Source of the DNA: Phyto melanocephala | Lineage: Eukaryota > Arthropoda > Insecta > Diptera > Rhinophoridae | DNA: 64,000 bases | Direction of reading: 5' to 3' | Assembly (NCBI GenBank): GCA_941918925.1 | Contig: OW799234.1 | Location: 136,757,305-136,821,304, forward strand | Shown here: piece after piece, positions 22,197 through 33,782 of the stretch | How the letters are laid out: every line of letters begins with the position of its first letter | Position numbering within the stretch: the first letter of the stretch is position 1 | Notes under the pieces: model-generated | Told to the model about the DNA's origin: nothing | Seen by the model: the letters and a program-made list of their open reading frames with translations, nothing else | Databases searched by the model: none | Made by a program: the position numbers and the translations under genes

Positions 22197-23743
22197 CACA
22201 GTACAACATTTTTCAGTTAATTGATTGCCAACTCAATTCTGTTAACTGTATGTGAAATAAGACCCAAAAAGAAGAATTTCTGCATCATTCGTTTTGTCTT
22301 CTTACCTGCGATTTGAAGTGAGTATCGACTTGAAGTTAGTACTATCGTATAGGGGAATTTATCACGTTTTAGGCCCTGTTGTTTGACATAGCTCGACAAC
22401 CACTAGCCCAATTTCGTTGAAATAAATTTTAAAAAATTAAGAATTACAATTCCCTTAATCTGTTCATATATTGTTTTCCTATACAAGTAACACTTTCGAA
22501 GTTAAAAATGAATGTATGAAGGGAAAAAATTATTTTTTGCCTAAAAATTAAAATTTTTTTTTTTTTAAATACATAAAAAATCCAAAATGGAAAAAAGTTT
22601 CAAGTCTAGTTATTTTTTCGCAAAGTCACATAACCTGTGAGCAAAATGAGACAAAGATCATAAAAATCGATGCACGCGTTTCGCTTTTATTCGCAATTGA
22701 GTAAATGTATGAATTTCAAAAATTTTCTCGAGATATGCACAACATTATTTGGAGAAAACATTGACACCTTTTTCATGATTCTGAGAATTAAAAAAAAGGA
22801 ATAAACAAAAGGTTATTTGATTTTTATGATTGCGGTAATAAATGTACGTGGACAATTAAACGGAAAGTGGACCTTTTTATTATTTTGTTTTTTCCGGTGG
22901 CTACCTATATGATTTTTTTACAGAAATTGCACCGACATTTAAGGGTGGTCATTATTTTGAAAGTTTTGCACAGTTTGATGAACTGAATATGAACAACCTA
23001 CGAAGAAAACAAGATCATCAGAACCACAAGCGTCAACTTTTACAAGGATGGATATTGCCAATAATTGAATAAATGTTCTAAATATTGTTGTTATTCATAT
23101 TATAATTGCGTATTAATTTCATATTATTTTATTTTCATTAAGTTTTTATAAATAACGTTCTTTTTTCATGATAATTTTTTAATTTATATTTTTATTTTTA
23201 TTTTAAGGGTGGTGGCTATAACTGATTTTTGAAATTCATACATTTACTCAATTGCGAATAAAAGCGAAACGCGTGCATCGATTTTTATGATCTTTGTCTC
23301 ATTTTGCTCATAGGTTATGTGACTTTGCGAAAAAATAACTAGACTTGAAACTTTTTTCCATTTTGGATTTTTTATGTATTTAAAAAAAAAAAAAAATTTA
23401 AATTTTTAGGCAAAAAATAATTTTTTCCCTTCATACATTCATTTTTAACTTCGAAAGTGTTACTTGTATAGGAAAACAATATATGAACAGATTAAGGGAA
23501 TTGTAATTCTTAATTTTTTAAAATTTATTTCAACTAAATTGGGCTAGTGGTTGTCGAGCTATGTCAAACAACAGGGCCTAAAACGTGATAAATTCCCCTA
23601 TACGATAGTACCAACTTCAAATCGATACTAACTTCAAATCGCAGGTAAGAAGACAAAACGAATGATGCAGAAATTCTTCTTTTTGGGTCTAATTTCACAT
23701 ACAGTTAACAGAATTGAGTTGGCAAATCATGTGTTGTACTGTG
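22197..23743. mobile_element. Palindromic 1.55-kb DNA element with TTA duplication
   Basis: Terminal inverted repeats start CACAGTACAACA and end TGTTGTACTGTG. The insertion is flanked by TTA at 22194-22196 and 23744-23746, and removing one TTA plus the element restores the RT frame. Arms of about 500 bp (22197-22722 and 23233-23743) are near-identical in inverse, with small differences; the 510-bp spacer is unique. A 3-bp TTA/TAA duplication is typical of PIF/Harbinger, but the termini are not the usual ones. The spacer contains a short open stretch (TFKGGHYFESFAQFDELNMN ... to a stop at 23069-23071) that I cannot assign. Confidence 0.8.
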
Positions 23744-24005
23744 TTATGCAAGAAAAAGAAAATAATTCAGCAGAGTTATCAATAATATCAAAATTAAAGC
23801 TATCAGGAGTGGAAATATCAGGGCCAACAAAATATCCATTTATAGTATTAGCGTCAAATCCAAAAGCATTATCATCCCTCCCAATACAACCAGATCCCTT
23901 AATAACTTTCCAAAAACCATAAGAATCCAAGGAATTAAACAGATTAAAAAAGTATTTCCTTTTTTCTTTACGTATAATTAAGAACTTTTTTTTATGACGG
24001 AACAT
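23744..24005 (-). pseudogene. Reverse transcriptase ORF, upstream part
   Basis: About 87 residues in frame with the main part once the inserted element is removed. It includes SLDSYGFWKVIKGSG and DNSAELFSFSCI, the usual stretch before the first RT block of CR1/Jockey-like polymerases. The first ATG seen is not the native start, since the element is 5'-truncated here. Confidence 0.75.
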
Positions 24006-24168
24006 TTTAGCACATAAATTTGGGAATTTAACAATTTTTCACTACTGGTAACACAGAACAAAATTTTAGATTATAATTTTTAAGGCAAATAAATAAGGTA
24101 CTCGTATTCAATCAGCTGATTGTATACCTTTGAAATAAATTGTGTTTGCAAAATATTTATTAACAAAA

Positions 24169-25251
24169 ATGTCTAATTTACAGTGTGAGCATATACTTCA
24201 AGGTCACAAGGGACGCATTTGGTGTGTATCGTGGCATCCAAAGGGTAATGCATTTGCTTCATGTGGAGAAGATAAAACCATAAGAATTTGGTCAATGTCC
24301 GGCAACAGTTGGTCAACAAAAACTATTCTCTCGGACGGCCATAAAAGAACAATAAGAGAAGTTTCATGGTCCAAATGTGGCCAGTATTTAGCTTCAGCAA
24401 GTTTTGACGCCACCACTGCTATATGGTCAAAATCATCAGGTTAAGTATATGCATCTTGAATTTTTAATCAAAAATTAATTAGTTAATTATTAGGTGAGTT
24501 TGAGTGCAATGCAACATTAGAAGGCCATGAAAATGAGGTAAAAAGTGCAAGTTGGTCTAATTCAGGATCTTTGTTGGCTACATGTTCACGCGATAAATCT
24601 GTTTGGATTTGGGAGGTAACAGGCGATGATGAATTTGAATGTGCGGCTGTGTTAAATGCACACAATCAAGATGTGAAACGTGTTATTTGGCATCCGACAA
24701 AGGAAATTCTAGCTTCTTGTTCTTACGACAACACAATAAAAATTTATGCTGAAAATGCATTAGATAATGACTGGTATTGCACTGCAACATTGACTGGCCA
24801 TTCAAGTACAGTTTGGGCAATAGATTTTGATGCTGCAGGCGAAAGAGTTGTATCAGTAAGTGATGACCGTACCATGAAAATTTGGCGTGTATACGCCCCT
24901 GGAAATCCGGAGGGTGTGGCCACACCGGATAATGAACCCGTATGGAAATGTGTCTGTACGGTTGCAGGAGAGCATTCGCGCACGATATATGATGTGTCAT
25001 GGTGTAAGTTGACTGGCCTCATTGCAACAGCTTGTGGTGATGACTCTTTAAGAATTTTTAAGGAAGATGTGGAAACATCTACAAAAAATGAACCTGTATT
25101 TGTCTTAGTCTCATCACAGGACAAGGCACATTTGCAAGACGTCAACAAAGTTTCATGGAATCCAATTCATACTTCCCAGTTGCTTTCATGTAGTGATGAT
25201 GGTACTATTAAAATTTGGAAATATAACGAGAACGTAGATGTAATGAAATAA
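24169..25251 (+). CDS. Ciao1: Ciao1, cytosolic iron-sulfur assembly WD40 protein
   Basis: Two exons, 24169-24439 and 24494-25251, joined across a 54-bp intron (donor GTTAAGTA, acceptor TTAG) in phase 1, give 342 residues, close to the known fly protein. The ATG at 24169 follows AACAAAA, a good fly context; the frame is open a little upstream but lacks another ATG. Seven WD40 blades fill the whole chain, starting with the blade [20 protein letters not shown] and ending with [15 protein letters not shown]. Established: CIAO1 is the beta-propeller scaffold of the cytosolic Fe-S targeting complex (with MMS19 and the FAM96/galla proteins) that delivers clusters to nuclear and cytosolic apoproteins. 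An AATAAA lies 14 bp after the stop. The stop is 76 bp from the stop of convergent Ercc1. Confidence 0.95.
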
Positions 25252-25327
25252 AACAGCATTATTAAATAAACCTAGGTACACAAAAACTTATTTTTATAAT
25301 AAATGTTTTAAAAAGAATATAATTAAT

Positions 25328-26148
25328 TCATTTTCCCAGGAAAGGTTCTTGTAGCGTTGTATATAACTTTTTGGCTTTGCGGGGTCCTAAGCCAATAACT
25401 TGACATAAACGATCTTCACTTGTATTGATAAGATTTTCCAAGTTGCCAAAATTTTGTAAAAGTGTTACAGCATCAGTTTTGTTTACGGGCTTTATATTTG
25501 TTAAGGCAGAAACCAACTAAAAAAAAATGGATTTGCTTAGAGATGTTTATATTATAGTTTTTAATTAAGTATTTATACTTTCTGATGAGGATTTGATTCT
25601 ACGCGTTCCATTATTAAATCTGGACCTCGTTTCTCAAATAGCTTATATGTTTCAATAATTTTACCAGCCTCTTCGGCATTCCAAGCCAACATTAATGTCA
25701 AATCTGCAAGTAAACTTATTCTAGTGAGACTTTTGAGGGCATTATGAGGTTCCGGTGTATCCACCTGCACTAACAGAACCCTTAATTCGAATTGTTTTCC
25801 CAATTCTTTTAGACGTTGACATATGTAATCAGGATTCAAATTGTGATATTTTAACGACAAATATAAAATACAAGTAGTTCTTCCTACAACATAATCAGGT
25901 ATGATGTCCTCCCGAAATTCCAAAGGCACATTTTGTATGGATTTTAATATGGGATTTCCTCTCTGCTTCGGATGAACTAAAATGCAATGAGGAATAGTGG
26001 CCTTATTTTTCGCTGACGAGGTGGTAGCATTAAATATTTCTGACGGATTTGTTGCTGAATTGGAATTTTGCAAATATTTCCTTGGTACCTTTTCTGCTGT
26101 TGGTAATTCCATCGTGGCCAAAGCCAATTCAAAAGAATCTTCATTCAT
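25328..26148 (-). CDS. Ercc1: Ercc1, XPF-ERCC1 excision repair subunit
   Basis: Exon 1 is 26148-25579 and exon 2 is 25516-25328, joined in phase 0 across a 62-bp intron (GTATAAAT ... TTTTTTAG); the product is 252 residues. The ATG at 26148 is the first in frame; the frame is open upstream only from a non-ATG codon. The central part has the ERCC1 nuclease-like fold signature (HCILVHPKQRGNPILKSIQN, then DYVVGRTTCILYLSLKYHNL). Exon 2 is the tandem helix-hairpin-helix domain (VNKTDAVTLLQNFG, then GLGPRKAKKLYTTLQEPF). Established: ERCC1 is the catalytically inactive partner of XPF (fly mei-9), cutting 5' of lesions in nucleotide excision repair and acting in recombination. It is convergent with Ciao1 and divergent from the HPS1 gene 0.85 kb away. 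Confidence 0.95.
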
Positions 26149-26300
26149 GACTATAAAATACACTTTGCTTTAACACCACTTTGACGGAATTGCTACAATT
26201 GCCTAGCATTTACACATGAAATTACTCTCTTAAAAATTGTGTATACGTATTAAAAATTTAAACGAAATAGACTATTTTCCTGAAAATGTATTATTCGTTT

Positions 26301-26577
26301 ACATGGGATATACCAAGGTCTATTTATTCATCAAGTAGTCTTGATTCGTCAGCTGATAATTTTTGTATTCACTAATTTTAAGCTGTCACACAAGGTGAAT
26401 TCATTTCAGGTGATGACATCTATGCAACAAACACAAAAAGGCACAAAGAATGTCAAAACACAAAAAAGGGAATTTTTTGTTTATTTTTAATTAAAATTTT
26501 ATTTGTATAAATTTACGCGAAAAGTTTTAAAATAAATAAGTATTTTTAATTTATTACATAAATTTGTGCTAGTTTAT
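26301..26577. repeat. Ercc1/HPS1 intergenic MITE remnants
   Basis: CCAAGGTCTATTTATTCATC, GATTCGTCAGCTGATAAT and ACAAGGTGAATTCATTTCAG are pieces of the CAGCTG/GGCGAATTC MITE group. The divergent promoters of Ercc1 and HPS1 must lie in or around this 0.85-kb gap; no TATA or initiator was convincing. Confidence 0.45.
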
Positions 26578-26579
26578 AT

Positions 26580-26760
26580 CACTTATTTATTTATTTATTC
26601 AACTTCATCGTAATATAAAGAGCCTACAAGGGCAAGTAACTTATATTACAGATAAAACAAATGCCTTTAAGTTCTATTACAAACTAAAAAAGAAATACAA
26701 TAATACATAATCCAATAAAAAATTAATAATAACTTAATACTACAAAAAAATGTGTTCTTT
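26580..26760 (-). mobile_element. Non-LTR retrotransposon 3' end
   Basis: (TTTA)n followed by CATCGTAATATAAAGAGCCT and a 3'-UTR-like stretch matching the tail of the element at 20.4-24.0 kb, on the minus strand. Only about 180 bp retained. Confidence 0.6.
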
Positions 26761-26993
26761 TTAAATTTGTTACTACCATGGTTTACACCATGGGTTAACG
26801 TTAGAAAAATGAGAGAATAAAAATATATTCTAAATGCACTATTTTACTCTTTTTTTGTTGTTTATCTGCGCTGTAAATGTAAAAAGTTTATCTGTCCTGC
26901 AAATGAAAAAAAGCGAAAATTTTCTCTATTCGTTATAAAATTCTTATTAAAAGGAAGCTTTTCATGTTGGTAAAACAATTTTAACGCGAAAAA

Positions 26994-28790
26994 ATGAATG
27001 GATTAATTGTATTTAATAGTGCTAACGATGTAGTGTATCAGAAACTTAACTTAAAGTTGCAAGGCCATATATATGAAAAGGCTGTTTGTCAGGGTCTGTT
27101 ACCGGAAGATATAATTAAAGATGCTTCAGTATCTCAACAGCGCAACTTTGACGCCAATGTTTTGCTGCAATTATTTAGTCCTCTTATTAATTCGCAAAAA
27201 ATAATGCATTGTCAGTTTGATAACTGCTACGCATCCATACAATGCGAACATGACCTTAATCTTGTATTTGGAGAAGTACTTGGATTTCAATTTTTAAAAA
27301 TTTCCCAAGGCAGGTTGGAAAACCTACAGCGTCAAATGGGAGTGCTGATGTCTTTAGCAAAACATTTACATGGTCCTAATTTGTTTGCAAGTGATGTACA
27401 AGAAGAATTATTTACCAGATGCATGGAGTGTTACGAGAAAGAGATTTGCGATTTGGATTTGATTTTACAGGTGGAAGCCTTACCGAGACTTATAATAAAC
27501 ACTGAGTTAAGAAGAGCAGTAAAAGGGAGCTTAGATAGAGCTTTAGATTGCCTTAGGGACAGTGGGCATACAAGATGTCATGTATTACTGTTTGTTGGTA
27601 TAAAATTTGTGGCAATAAATTCTACTAAAACTGCCATGCGATTAAGCCCTTCAGATTTACTCTTTCTCGCATTGCTAATACGGTCACTGCAAAAGGATGC
27701 GCAGGGCCTAAATAAGACTGTTGCGATTTTTCTTCAAGGTTTTACGCAGGATCCCCATTTCGGATGTGTTCCCTGTATCGCACATTTAAATAAACTAAGC
27801 AAGGGTGTGGTTCTCATACAGCTTGTTGAATATGCAAATCAACCAGTAGCTTCTAGTTTGTATGATACGCTGTATGTATTGCAAAAGATTATTTCTATTC
27901 AAATGCAAGGTGACGCTGAGGCCTTGAAACCTACTTACGAGTCATTAGAATCTTTCGTTCGACAGTCGACCGATGCCATAAAAAAAGCCAAACTTAAGAG
28001 TGATGACTTAGAAAGTTGTCTAAAAAAATTTTCTTCTAAGTGGGAAAACTTAAGAAAGATGTACAATGAATTTTTAAAAACATTTGAAAGGGATTTAATT
28101 GTTCGTATAGAATCGAATATTCCTTCATTCCAAGAAGATCTCAAACAGTTGTTCACACTGTCCTGCTGCGATTCTTCCGCTATTAATTTCCAGCAATTGC
28201 CTGAAGTGGCATCTGTAGTGGAGGGTAAGCTCTTGGAATTTTCCGAATTTCTGGTCGTCAAGGCAGAAAGAAATATATCTATCGAAGCGTATTTAGAAGA
28301 TTTTCCTGGACTAATACACTTCATATATATAAACCGATCTTCTGGAGTTATGATTTCACCCGATATAAGAACCACAAAACCCCTTATCCCGTGTGAAAAA
28401 CTAAATGAAATGCTGGAATTTTCACGTTTGCATTTAAAAAAAGGACACTCGTCTGTTATTTGGAAGGACAAGTCGTTTAATTATGCCTACTTTCTATGGT
28501 TTGAAGATCAAACGACGGGTTCTTCAAAATCAATAGATCTGCAAAAACATTTCAATGCCTCACAGCATTCCGTCAATGCTTTCAAGCCAAATTTTGAACC
28601 TGGTTTATTGGCTGGAGATTATTATAATCTATTAACAGGAGTGTGCTTTCCGAAGACACCAGCGAATAAAATAAAATGTTACGAATTGTATTGTGTACAT
28701 TTGGCCCTAGTCACGGCCACATGTGCCGTTGAACATTCTAGACGTTTAGTGGCTACCATTGCCGATGTAATAGGTGACGACATATTTTAA
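26994..28790 (+). CDS. HPS1: HPS1 homologue, BLOC-3 subunit
   Basis: A single uninterrupted exon of 598 residues starts at ATG 26994 after GCGAAAAA. The N-terminus (MNGLIVFNSANDVVYQKLN) has the pattern of a first longin-type strand, and LSPSDLLFLALLIRSLQKD (about residues 219-237) matches the most conserved block of metazoan HPS1 (RPADLLALILLVQDL-type). The C-terminal third (YELYCVHLALVTATCAVEHS) fits the last longin domain of the MON1/CCZ1/HPS1/HPS4/FUZ group. The protein is about 100 residues shorter than human HPS1. Established: HPS1-HPS4 (BLOC-3) is the exchange factor for Rab32/38-type GTPases in lysosome-related organelle biogenesis, the eye-pigment granule pathway in flies. Polyadenylation signals occur from about 28838. 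Assignment is from recalled motifs, not an alignment. Confidence 0.82.
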   Translation: MNGLIVFNSANDVVYQKLNLKLQGHIYEKAVCQGLLPEDIIKDASVSQQRNFDANVLLQLFSPLINSQKIMHCQFDNCYASIQCEHDLNLVFGEVLGFQFLKISQGRLENLQRQMGVLMSLAKHLHGPNLFASDVQEELFTRCMECYEKEICDLDLILQVEALPRLIINTELRRAVKGSLDRALDCLRDSGHTRCHVLLFVGIKFVAINSTKTAMRLSPSDLLFLALLIRSLQKDAQGLNKTVAIFLQGFTQDPHFGCVPCIAHLNKLSKGVVLIQLVEYANQPVASSLYDTLYVLQKIISIQMQGDAEALKPTYESLESFVRQSTDAIKKAKLKSDDLESCLKKFSSKWENLRKMYNEFLKTFERDLIVRIESNIPSFQEDLKQLFTLSCCDSSAINFQQLPEVASVVEGKLLEFSEFLVVKAERNISIEAYLEDFPGLIHFIYINRSSGVMISPDIRTTKPLIPCEKLNEMLEFSRLHLKKGHSSVIWKDKSFNYAYFLWFEDQTTGSSKSIDLQKHFNASQHSVNAFKPNFEPGLLAGDYYNLLTGVCFPKTPANKIKCYELYCVHLALVTATCAVEHSRRLVATIADVIGDDIF

Positions 28791-29312
28791 TATTAAGAAG
28801 CAAAATTATAATTTATTTATTAATGTTCATGCGAAAAAATAAAAATAAACTACTTTAAGTTTTAACAAATGTATAAAAACCATGAATTTTTGTTATTTAA
28901 AAAGAAATTTTAAATTGAATAATCATTCTAAAAAATCTTATAATCATATTGTATGATCTTGAATGAGATTTTTTGTGTTTCTGTCGTTTTCGATAAAAAA
29001 AAAAAAACAAAAGGAGAAATATTACGAAACTACTATAAAATAAAAATATTAAACTATTAGTTTTTCCTTCATCGGTATCAGAGTTTTTCTTCAAATTAAT
29101 GCAATACGGCAATGTGGATGGACTTGGTCTATAAATAGAAAAATTGATAGCGGTTTACTCAGATGCTTAAAACTTTTAAATGACTGGTCTAAATTAATTA
29201 TTAACAAAATTGTATGTATTTATAGCCAAAATAAGCCACTTACATTAAAGAACAAATTTTAACATTTTTAACCTTCACATGGTGCTGTAATAAAATTATT
29301 TTATGCACCTAT

Positions 29313-29542
29313 ATAGTTGGTCACAAGTAGAAAGGCCCTGACTCAAATAATTGTAATTTTGCAGGAGAAGTTAAAAACGTAACTGAAACTGTACTATCGT
29401 AATGAAATACTGTTATTTTTGATACTTTTGCGTTACATTTTTGTGTCGAGGTGTATTTGTGTGACATTTTTTAAATCACTGAAAAACTCAATTTCGTAAA
29501 AAGTACGATTTAGGGCATTTCTACATGTTTGTGACGATCGAT
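29313..29542. mobile_element. ATCGATGGTCACAAGTAG MITE, copy 4
   Basis: Left end ATAGTTGGTCACAAGTAGAA, right end TTCTACATGTTTGTGACGAT; the core shares AGGAGAAGTTAAAAACGTAA and TGTGTCGAGGTGTATTTGTG with the copy at 50004. It lies between the convergent HPS1 and U3-55K genes. Confidence 0.75.
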
Positions 29543-29770
29543 ATTTGTATACATATTTTACAACACAGCTCTTACACTTTCAAATTAAAGTTTGCAATCT
29601 TTTGAGTCTGTATTCGCTCTCTGTTCTCTCCACTTCTTACGTACAAACTCAAGAGTTTAAAACTTATGTGTGGCCGTTTTAGCATATTATTGACTAATCC
29701 AGGACTATTTATAATTTATTTGAATAAATTGTTGTCTATGTAGGCTTATAGAGTTTTAAAATATTTTTTA

Positions 29771-31655
29771 TTATGAATTTTTATGTTTGTTTTCACTAGA
29801 GCTAGAGGATTTTATTAAATCTATAACAATGATTTGATTCTTTGCTTGAGGTACGCGCCACCAGCGACCCCATTTGTGCTCTTGGCCAAGAGCCGCGTAA
29901 AGTTTAGTTCCATTTGAATTAAAAGCTAAACTATTAACAAAACCTTGAACTGGTATTTTTAAAACTAATTTAAGTTTACGATAATTTTCGGCACACTGCC
30001 ATAGCCGAATGAAACCATCACAAGAACCTTAGAAAATAAAGAATATATCATCGAATTACAATATAAATATTTTTGTTTTATAATTTGTACCAGATGCTAT
30101 TAAATCTGTGTTAACAATACAAGCAATTGCCATAATCCAATTTGCTTCTCCATTAGATTGTAATCCATGTGTAAGTGGTTCAGAATATAGGGGTTTTTTC
30201 TTTAAAGCAGTCCACAGGCATAATGAGCTAAAATGAGAAATAAACATTAAAAAATTAGCAATTTACTACTAGAAGTGATCCGATTTGGCAATTTTTTTAT
30301 TATTTGATCTTTTTATAAAATGTTTATTTTTATACCTTTCTGTTATTTAAACTATTTTTAAGCAATTATTTATATACAAATTATGACGTGAGAAAATATT
30401 TACATACATACGTGTGCAAACTTCAGTGTGCAAACATAATTTATAGTATAACAGTATTTTAACATGTGTCGTCTGTTTAAACAAGCTTACCCATCAACTC
30501 CCGAAGATATAAAGTTCTCATCATTAATAAATCTAACATTTTCTATGCTATCGCGATGTCCGTTGTAAATCAACTGAGACTCTTCGGTAATCTTCCATAT
30601 TCTCAACGTACAATCAGATCCTCCTGCGGTTATAGCACGTTCGCGGGATAAAGCGTCAATACCAGTGATTGCAGATTGGTGACCAAATCTGAAATATATA
30701 AAATGTTTTGATAAAGAATTATATACAACTCGCATACTTACAATGTTTCTATATATGCCATTTCGTCCAAAGACCAAATCTTAACCGATCTATCTCTAGA
30801 CGCCGAATACAGTTCATGCGTATCTTTACGAAACACAATAGATGTTACAATATCCCTATGACCGTGAAAAGTCTTTAAATGCTTTAATTCTTTAGGACAC
30901 CAAATTTGTATGCTACTACCACCTTCAGCTAAAGCTAAATAACGAAAATCATTTGATATGCAAAGAGCTATAACGTGAGATCTTCGTTTAATGCCTTTGT
31001 TCGCATCCTCATTGTGAACTTGAACGTCAAATGATCCTTCAATACAGTTTGTTTTTAAATTCCACTTTAAAACAAATTGTGTTTTGGCACCTGTAAATAA
31101 ATAATCACCATCTGAGGACAAAGCAAGTGAACACACAGATAAATGCTGTTTTTTATGTTTCAGCTTCACTATATTTTCTGAATCGTATCCTTCTATCGAG
31201 AACGCTATATTTCTACGAAGTTTACCAACACTGTCTAAATATTCTGTTTGGAGTCTGTGAGAGACCTGATCATGTAGTTTACGTTCTTCTGCTTTATCAG
31301 CCTCTTGCTTTTCGATTTCTTCCAAGTATTGCTTAGCTAAACGAATTCTTTTATCTTGTGGTGTTTCTTCCTCTGCTTCATCGGAGGAAAAAACTAAATT
31401 TGTTGCCCCATTATCCTCTACTACACTTTCGAATTCTTCGTCGCTAGCAATTTCTTCATCCATTTGAGGTATTTCCTTAGCCGGATAATCATTGGATTTT
31501 CTTTGATTTTTACCCTTGATGCCACCTCCAGTAGATCGGCTTAGTTGTAACTAAATAAAAAAAAAATAAGTCAACTACATATACGTGATAGTGGTTCAAT
31601 TAGTAACCTTTCGCTTTTTGTTTATTTGTTTTTTCAAGAAGAACGACGAAGACAT
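29771..31655 (-). CDS. U3-55K: U3-55K / RRP9, U3 snoRNP WD40 protein
   Basis: Five exons join in phase: 31655-31608, 31550-30742, 30688-30491, 30227-30091 and 30027-29771, giving 482 residues. The start (MSSSFFLKKQINKKRK) lies in a short 5' exon and is followed by a basic, then acidic N-terminus (DEEIASDEEFESVVEDN), a nuclear and nucleolar style tail. Seven WD40 blades follow; GHRDIVTSIVFRKDTHELYS and ITAGGSDCTLRIWK are diagnostic. The last exon ends GQEHKWGRWWRVPQAKNQI then a lysine/serine tail, typical of RRP9. Established: RRP9/U3-55K binds the box B/C motif of U3 snoRNA and acts in the SSU processome for early 18S rRNA cleavages. All introns are short (about 53-263 bp) with GT-AG ends. 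It is convergent with the HPS1 homologue. Confidence 0.93.
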
Positions 31656-31659
31656 GTTA

Positions 31660-32330
31660 ATTAGTTCAATTTAACTATCTCTATAAACTGGCTTTTTACA
31701 CTTTTTATACAAATTTTTTTTTAGTTAGTTTTAATAAATATTTGTAATACACGTGAATATTGTTTGACAGTTTATTCCCACGTTTGACAAATAGTTCAAT
31801 CACTTTAAAATAATAACACTTAAGGCGAGTACCAGAGATGGAAATTCTTTTTAACAAATCTCGCAATAGAAAACAGCCAGACTATTTTCTAATTCAAATT
31901 TTAGCGATTAATCGCTTAATAATAATTATTGTTTAAAATTTAAGGAATAGTTTGTTAAAATGTTGTATAATCTGCTTTTACATGAAAAAGTGAAAGAGGG
32001 AAACAAAATTGAAGATAGAGTATGTGAGACACGAATGTCTGGATTTAATATCATTTTTCCGACGAAAAATTTTTTTTTTTTAATATCTGACTGATAATAT
32101 TTCTAAAAATTAAGTTTTATTCAGAATGATCGCGTAATTAATACTGCATCAATATGATAATATAAAAAAATGACAGGTATTTTGGTTTTGGAGAAATAAA
32201 AACATTAATTATTTTGTTTAATTTAAAAAATTTTTATTTTAGTTTATTAATGATTTATTATTGCAAAAGGACTAGTATGAAATATATAAATTTTGTATTA
32301 GATATTCCAAACTCTGTAAGCAACGCGCCA
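31660..32330. other. Upstream region of U3-55K
   Basis: AT-rich. The U3-55K promoter should lie just above 31655. No gene seen. Confidence 0.35.
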
Positions 32331-32960
32331 AGGCATATTGATACAGGTACATGCAACTGCGAATTGGCTGTGATGTCTCTGTCAAATCCTACTCATATAT
32401 ACAAAATCAGCTGGACTAATAATTCACCTTGATGACATGGACTTGCAACTAGCGTTTTAAAACAGCAATTGTAAAAAAAAAAACATTTATAAAATTTGAT
32501 ATTCCGCCGCTTAAACTAACACCAATTCATTAATTCGTCAGCTGGTTATATTTTTATTCACTTTTTTTATATTTCAGCTGTCAAAGTCCATAGATAAGAA
32601 ACAACTCTTTCTCTTCTCTCATTTATTTCAAATGTAAAACTACATACATAATATATATAAACGAAAATTCTCTTTGAGCTGTAATTACCTGATAAATATA
32701 TATTGCCTTGACTTAAACGAACGATAACTGGTTCTTTGACATCACCTGATGTGAATTCGCCTACTATGTAAAGAAAATCAAAATTTATCATGTCAATCCG
32801 AAACGGAGCACTACATTTACGGTAGAGCACTTATTTGCACATACATTAGTTAATGTCTAATCTCTATTTTATATATGGAGTTTGACAAACAATAGCACAC
32901 AAAACAATAATTACCTGGGATGGCACTGCCACCTGTATAAGTGTACCCTGTTACAAAGCC
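32330..32960. repeat. Cluster of overlapping MITE copies
   Basis: Contains an AAGGCATATTGATACAGG ... AATTCACCTTGATG unit (32330-32436), an inverse CAGCTG unit (32520-32715), a CACCTGATGTGAATTCGCCT end (32742-32762) and the inverted CAGGGTACACTTAT repeat end (32830-32950). Apparent exons here coincide with these repeat ends. Confidence 0.55.
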
Positions 32961-33782
32961 AACTGAACGTTTTTTGCTCGTTTTATTTTGAACGGCACAA
33001 TCTCAAAATTTGTTTACATTTTAATTAATTTTAACGTGCGTTGGTTGAAAAATTTGTAAAATCATAAAAAAATTGTGAAAAAATGTAAAAAATGCAATGT
33101 GCAATGCCTTATTATTAAAAGAAAATACAAGTTCTTATTAAAATAAACAAAATATGTAATGTTTACTTCAGAAAATGCAAAATGCCTGTTGTGTTTATCT
33201 TAATTGTTTTAATTTGTAAAAAAAATACCTACTAGTTTTTGTGAGATAGATAATTATTTAAAAATGTATAATTATATTATTTAATCATAATAAAACAATA
33301 TTTTTTACTGTTTGATGTTTCAACGGTTATTTTACAAATACAAAATGAGTGTTGTGTTTGCCTTATTGGCTTGTTTATTATTGCTTCAAAAAACAGTGTT
33401 TTGTAAAAAATGTATGTAATAAATTAAAAAAACTTTGGTACATACCTATATGCGTGAAAAATTATCTTGTAAGTACATATGTAAAATTAAAATTTTAAGT
33501 AAAATTAAACCATTTTTTTTTCGTGCTTCATTCTTTCTACAAGTAATAAATGCCTATTATAGGTTCGTTCGAGTACTTTTACTGCACTTTGTAGTAAATG
33601 AGTAATTATTTAGTATATTGAAAATTTTACTCTCAAAAAGAGAATTTGTCCAAAAAAGTACTCTAACCGACATTTGTAAAAATTCGTAAGATTGAGCAAC
33701 AGCTGATGGAAAATAAATATTGTGTTGTTTAATGGGAACTATGTACATACATATGTGCAAATATGTATTTAAGTATGTACAC

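Larger units (their letters stand above)
20368..24010 (-). mobile_element. 5'-truncated non-LTR retrotransposon
   Basis: The minus-strand element ends in a (TAAA)n tail (20368-20395), with the 3' UTR at 20396-20680 and reverse-transcriptase ORF upstream. It is truncated at about 24010, 160 bp from the Ciao1 start codon, so no endonuclease domain remains. It is interrupted by the palindromic element at 22197-23743. Independent 3' ends of the same family are at 26580-26760 and 35040-35150 (CCGTAATATAAAGCC beside TTTA repeats). Confidence 0.85.

Noticed and set aside
32567..32933. Apparent minus-strand exons (GEFTSGDVKEPVIVRLSQ and an 18-nt exon) that could continue from 33825
   Set aside because: They coincide with MITE ends (GGCGAATTCACATCAGGTGA and CAGGGTACACTTATACAGG) that recur elsewhere, so they are repeat sequence, not exons.
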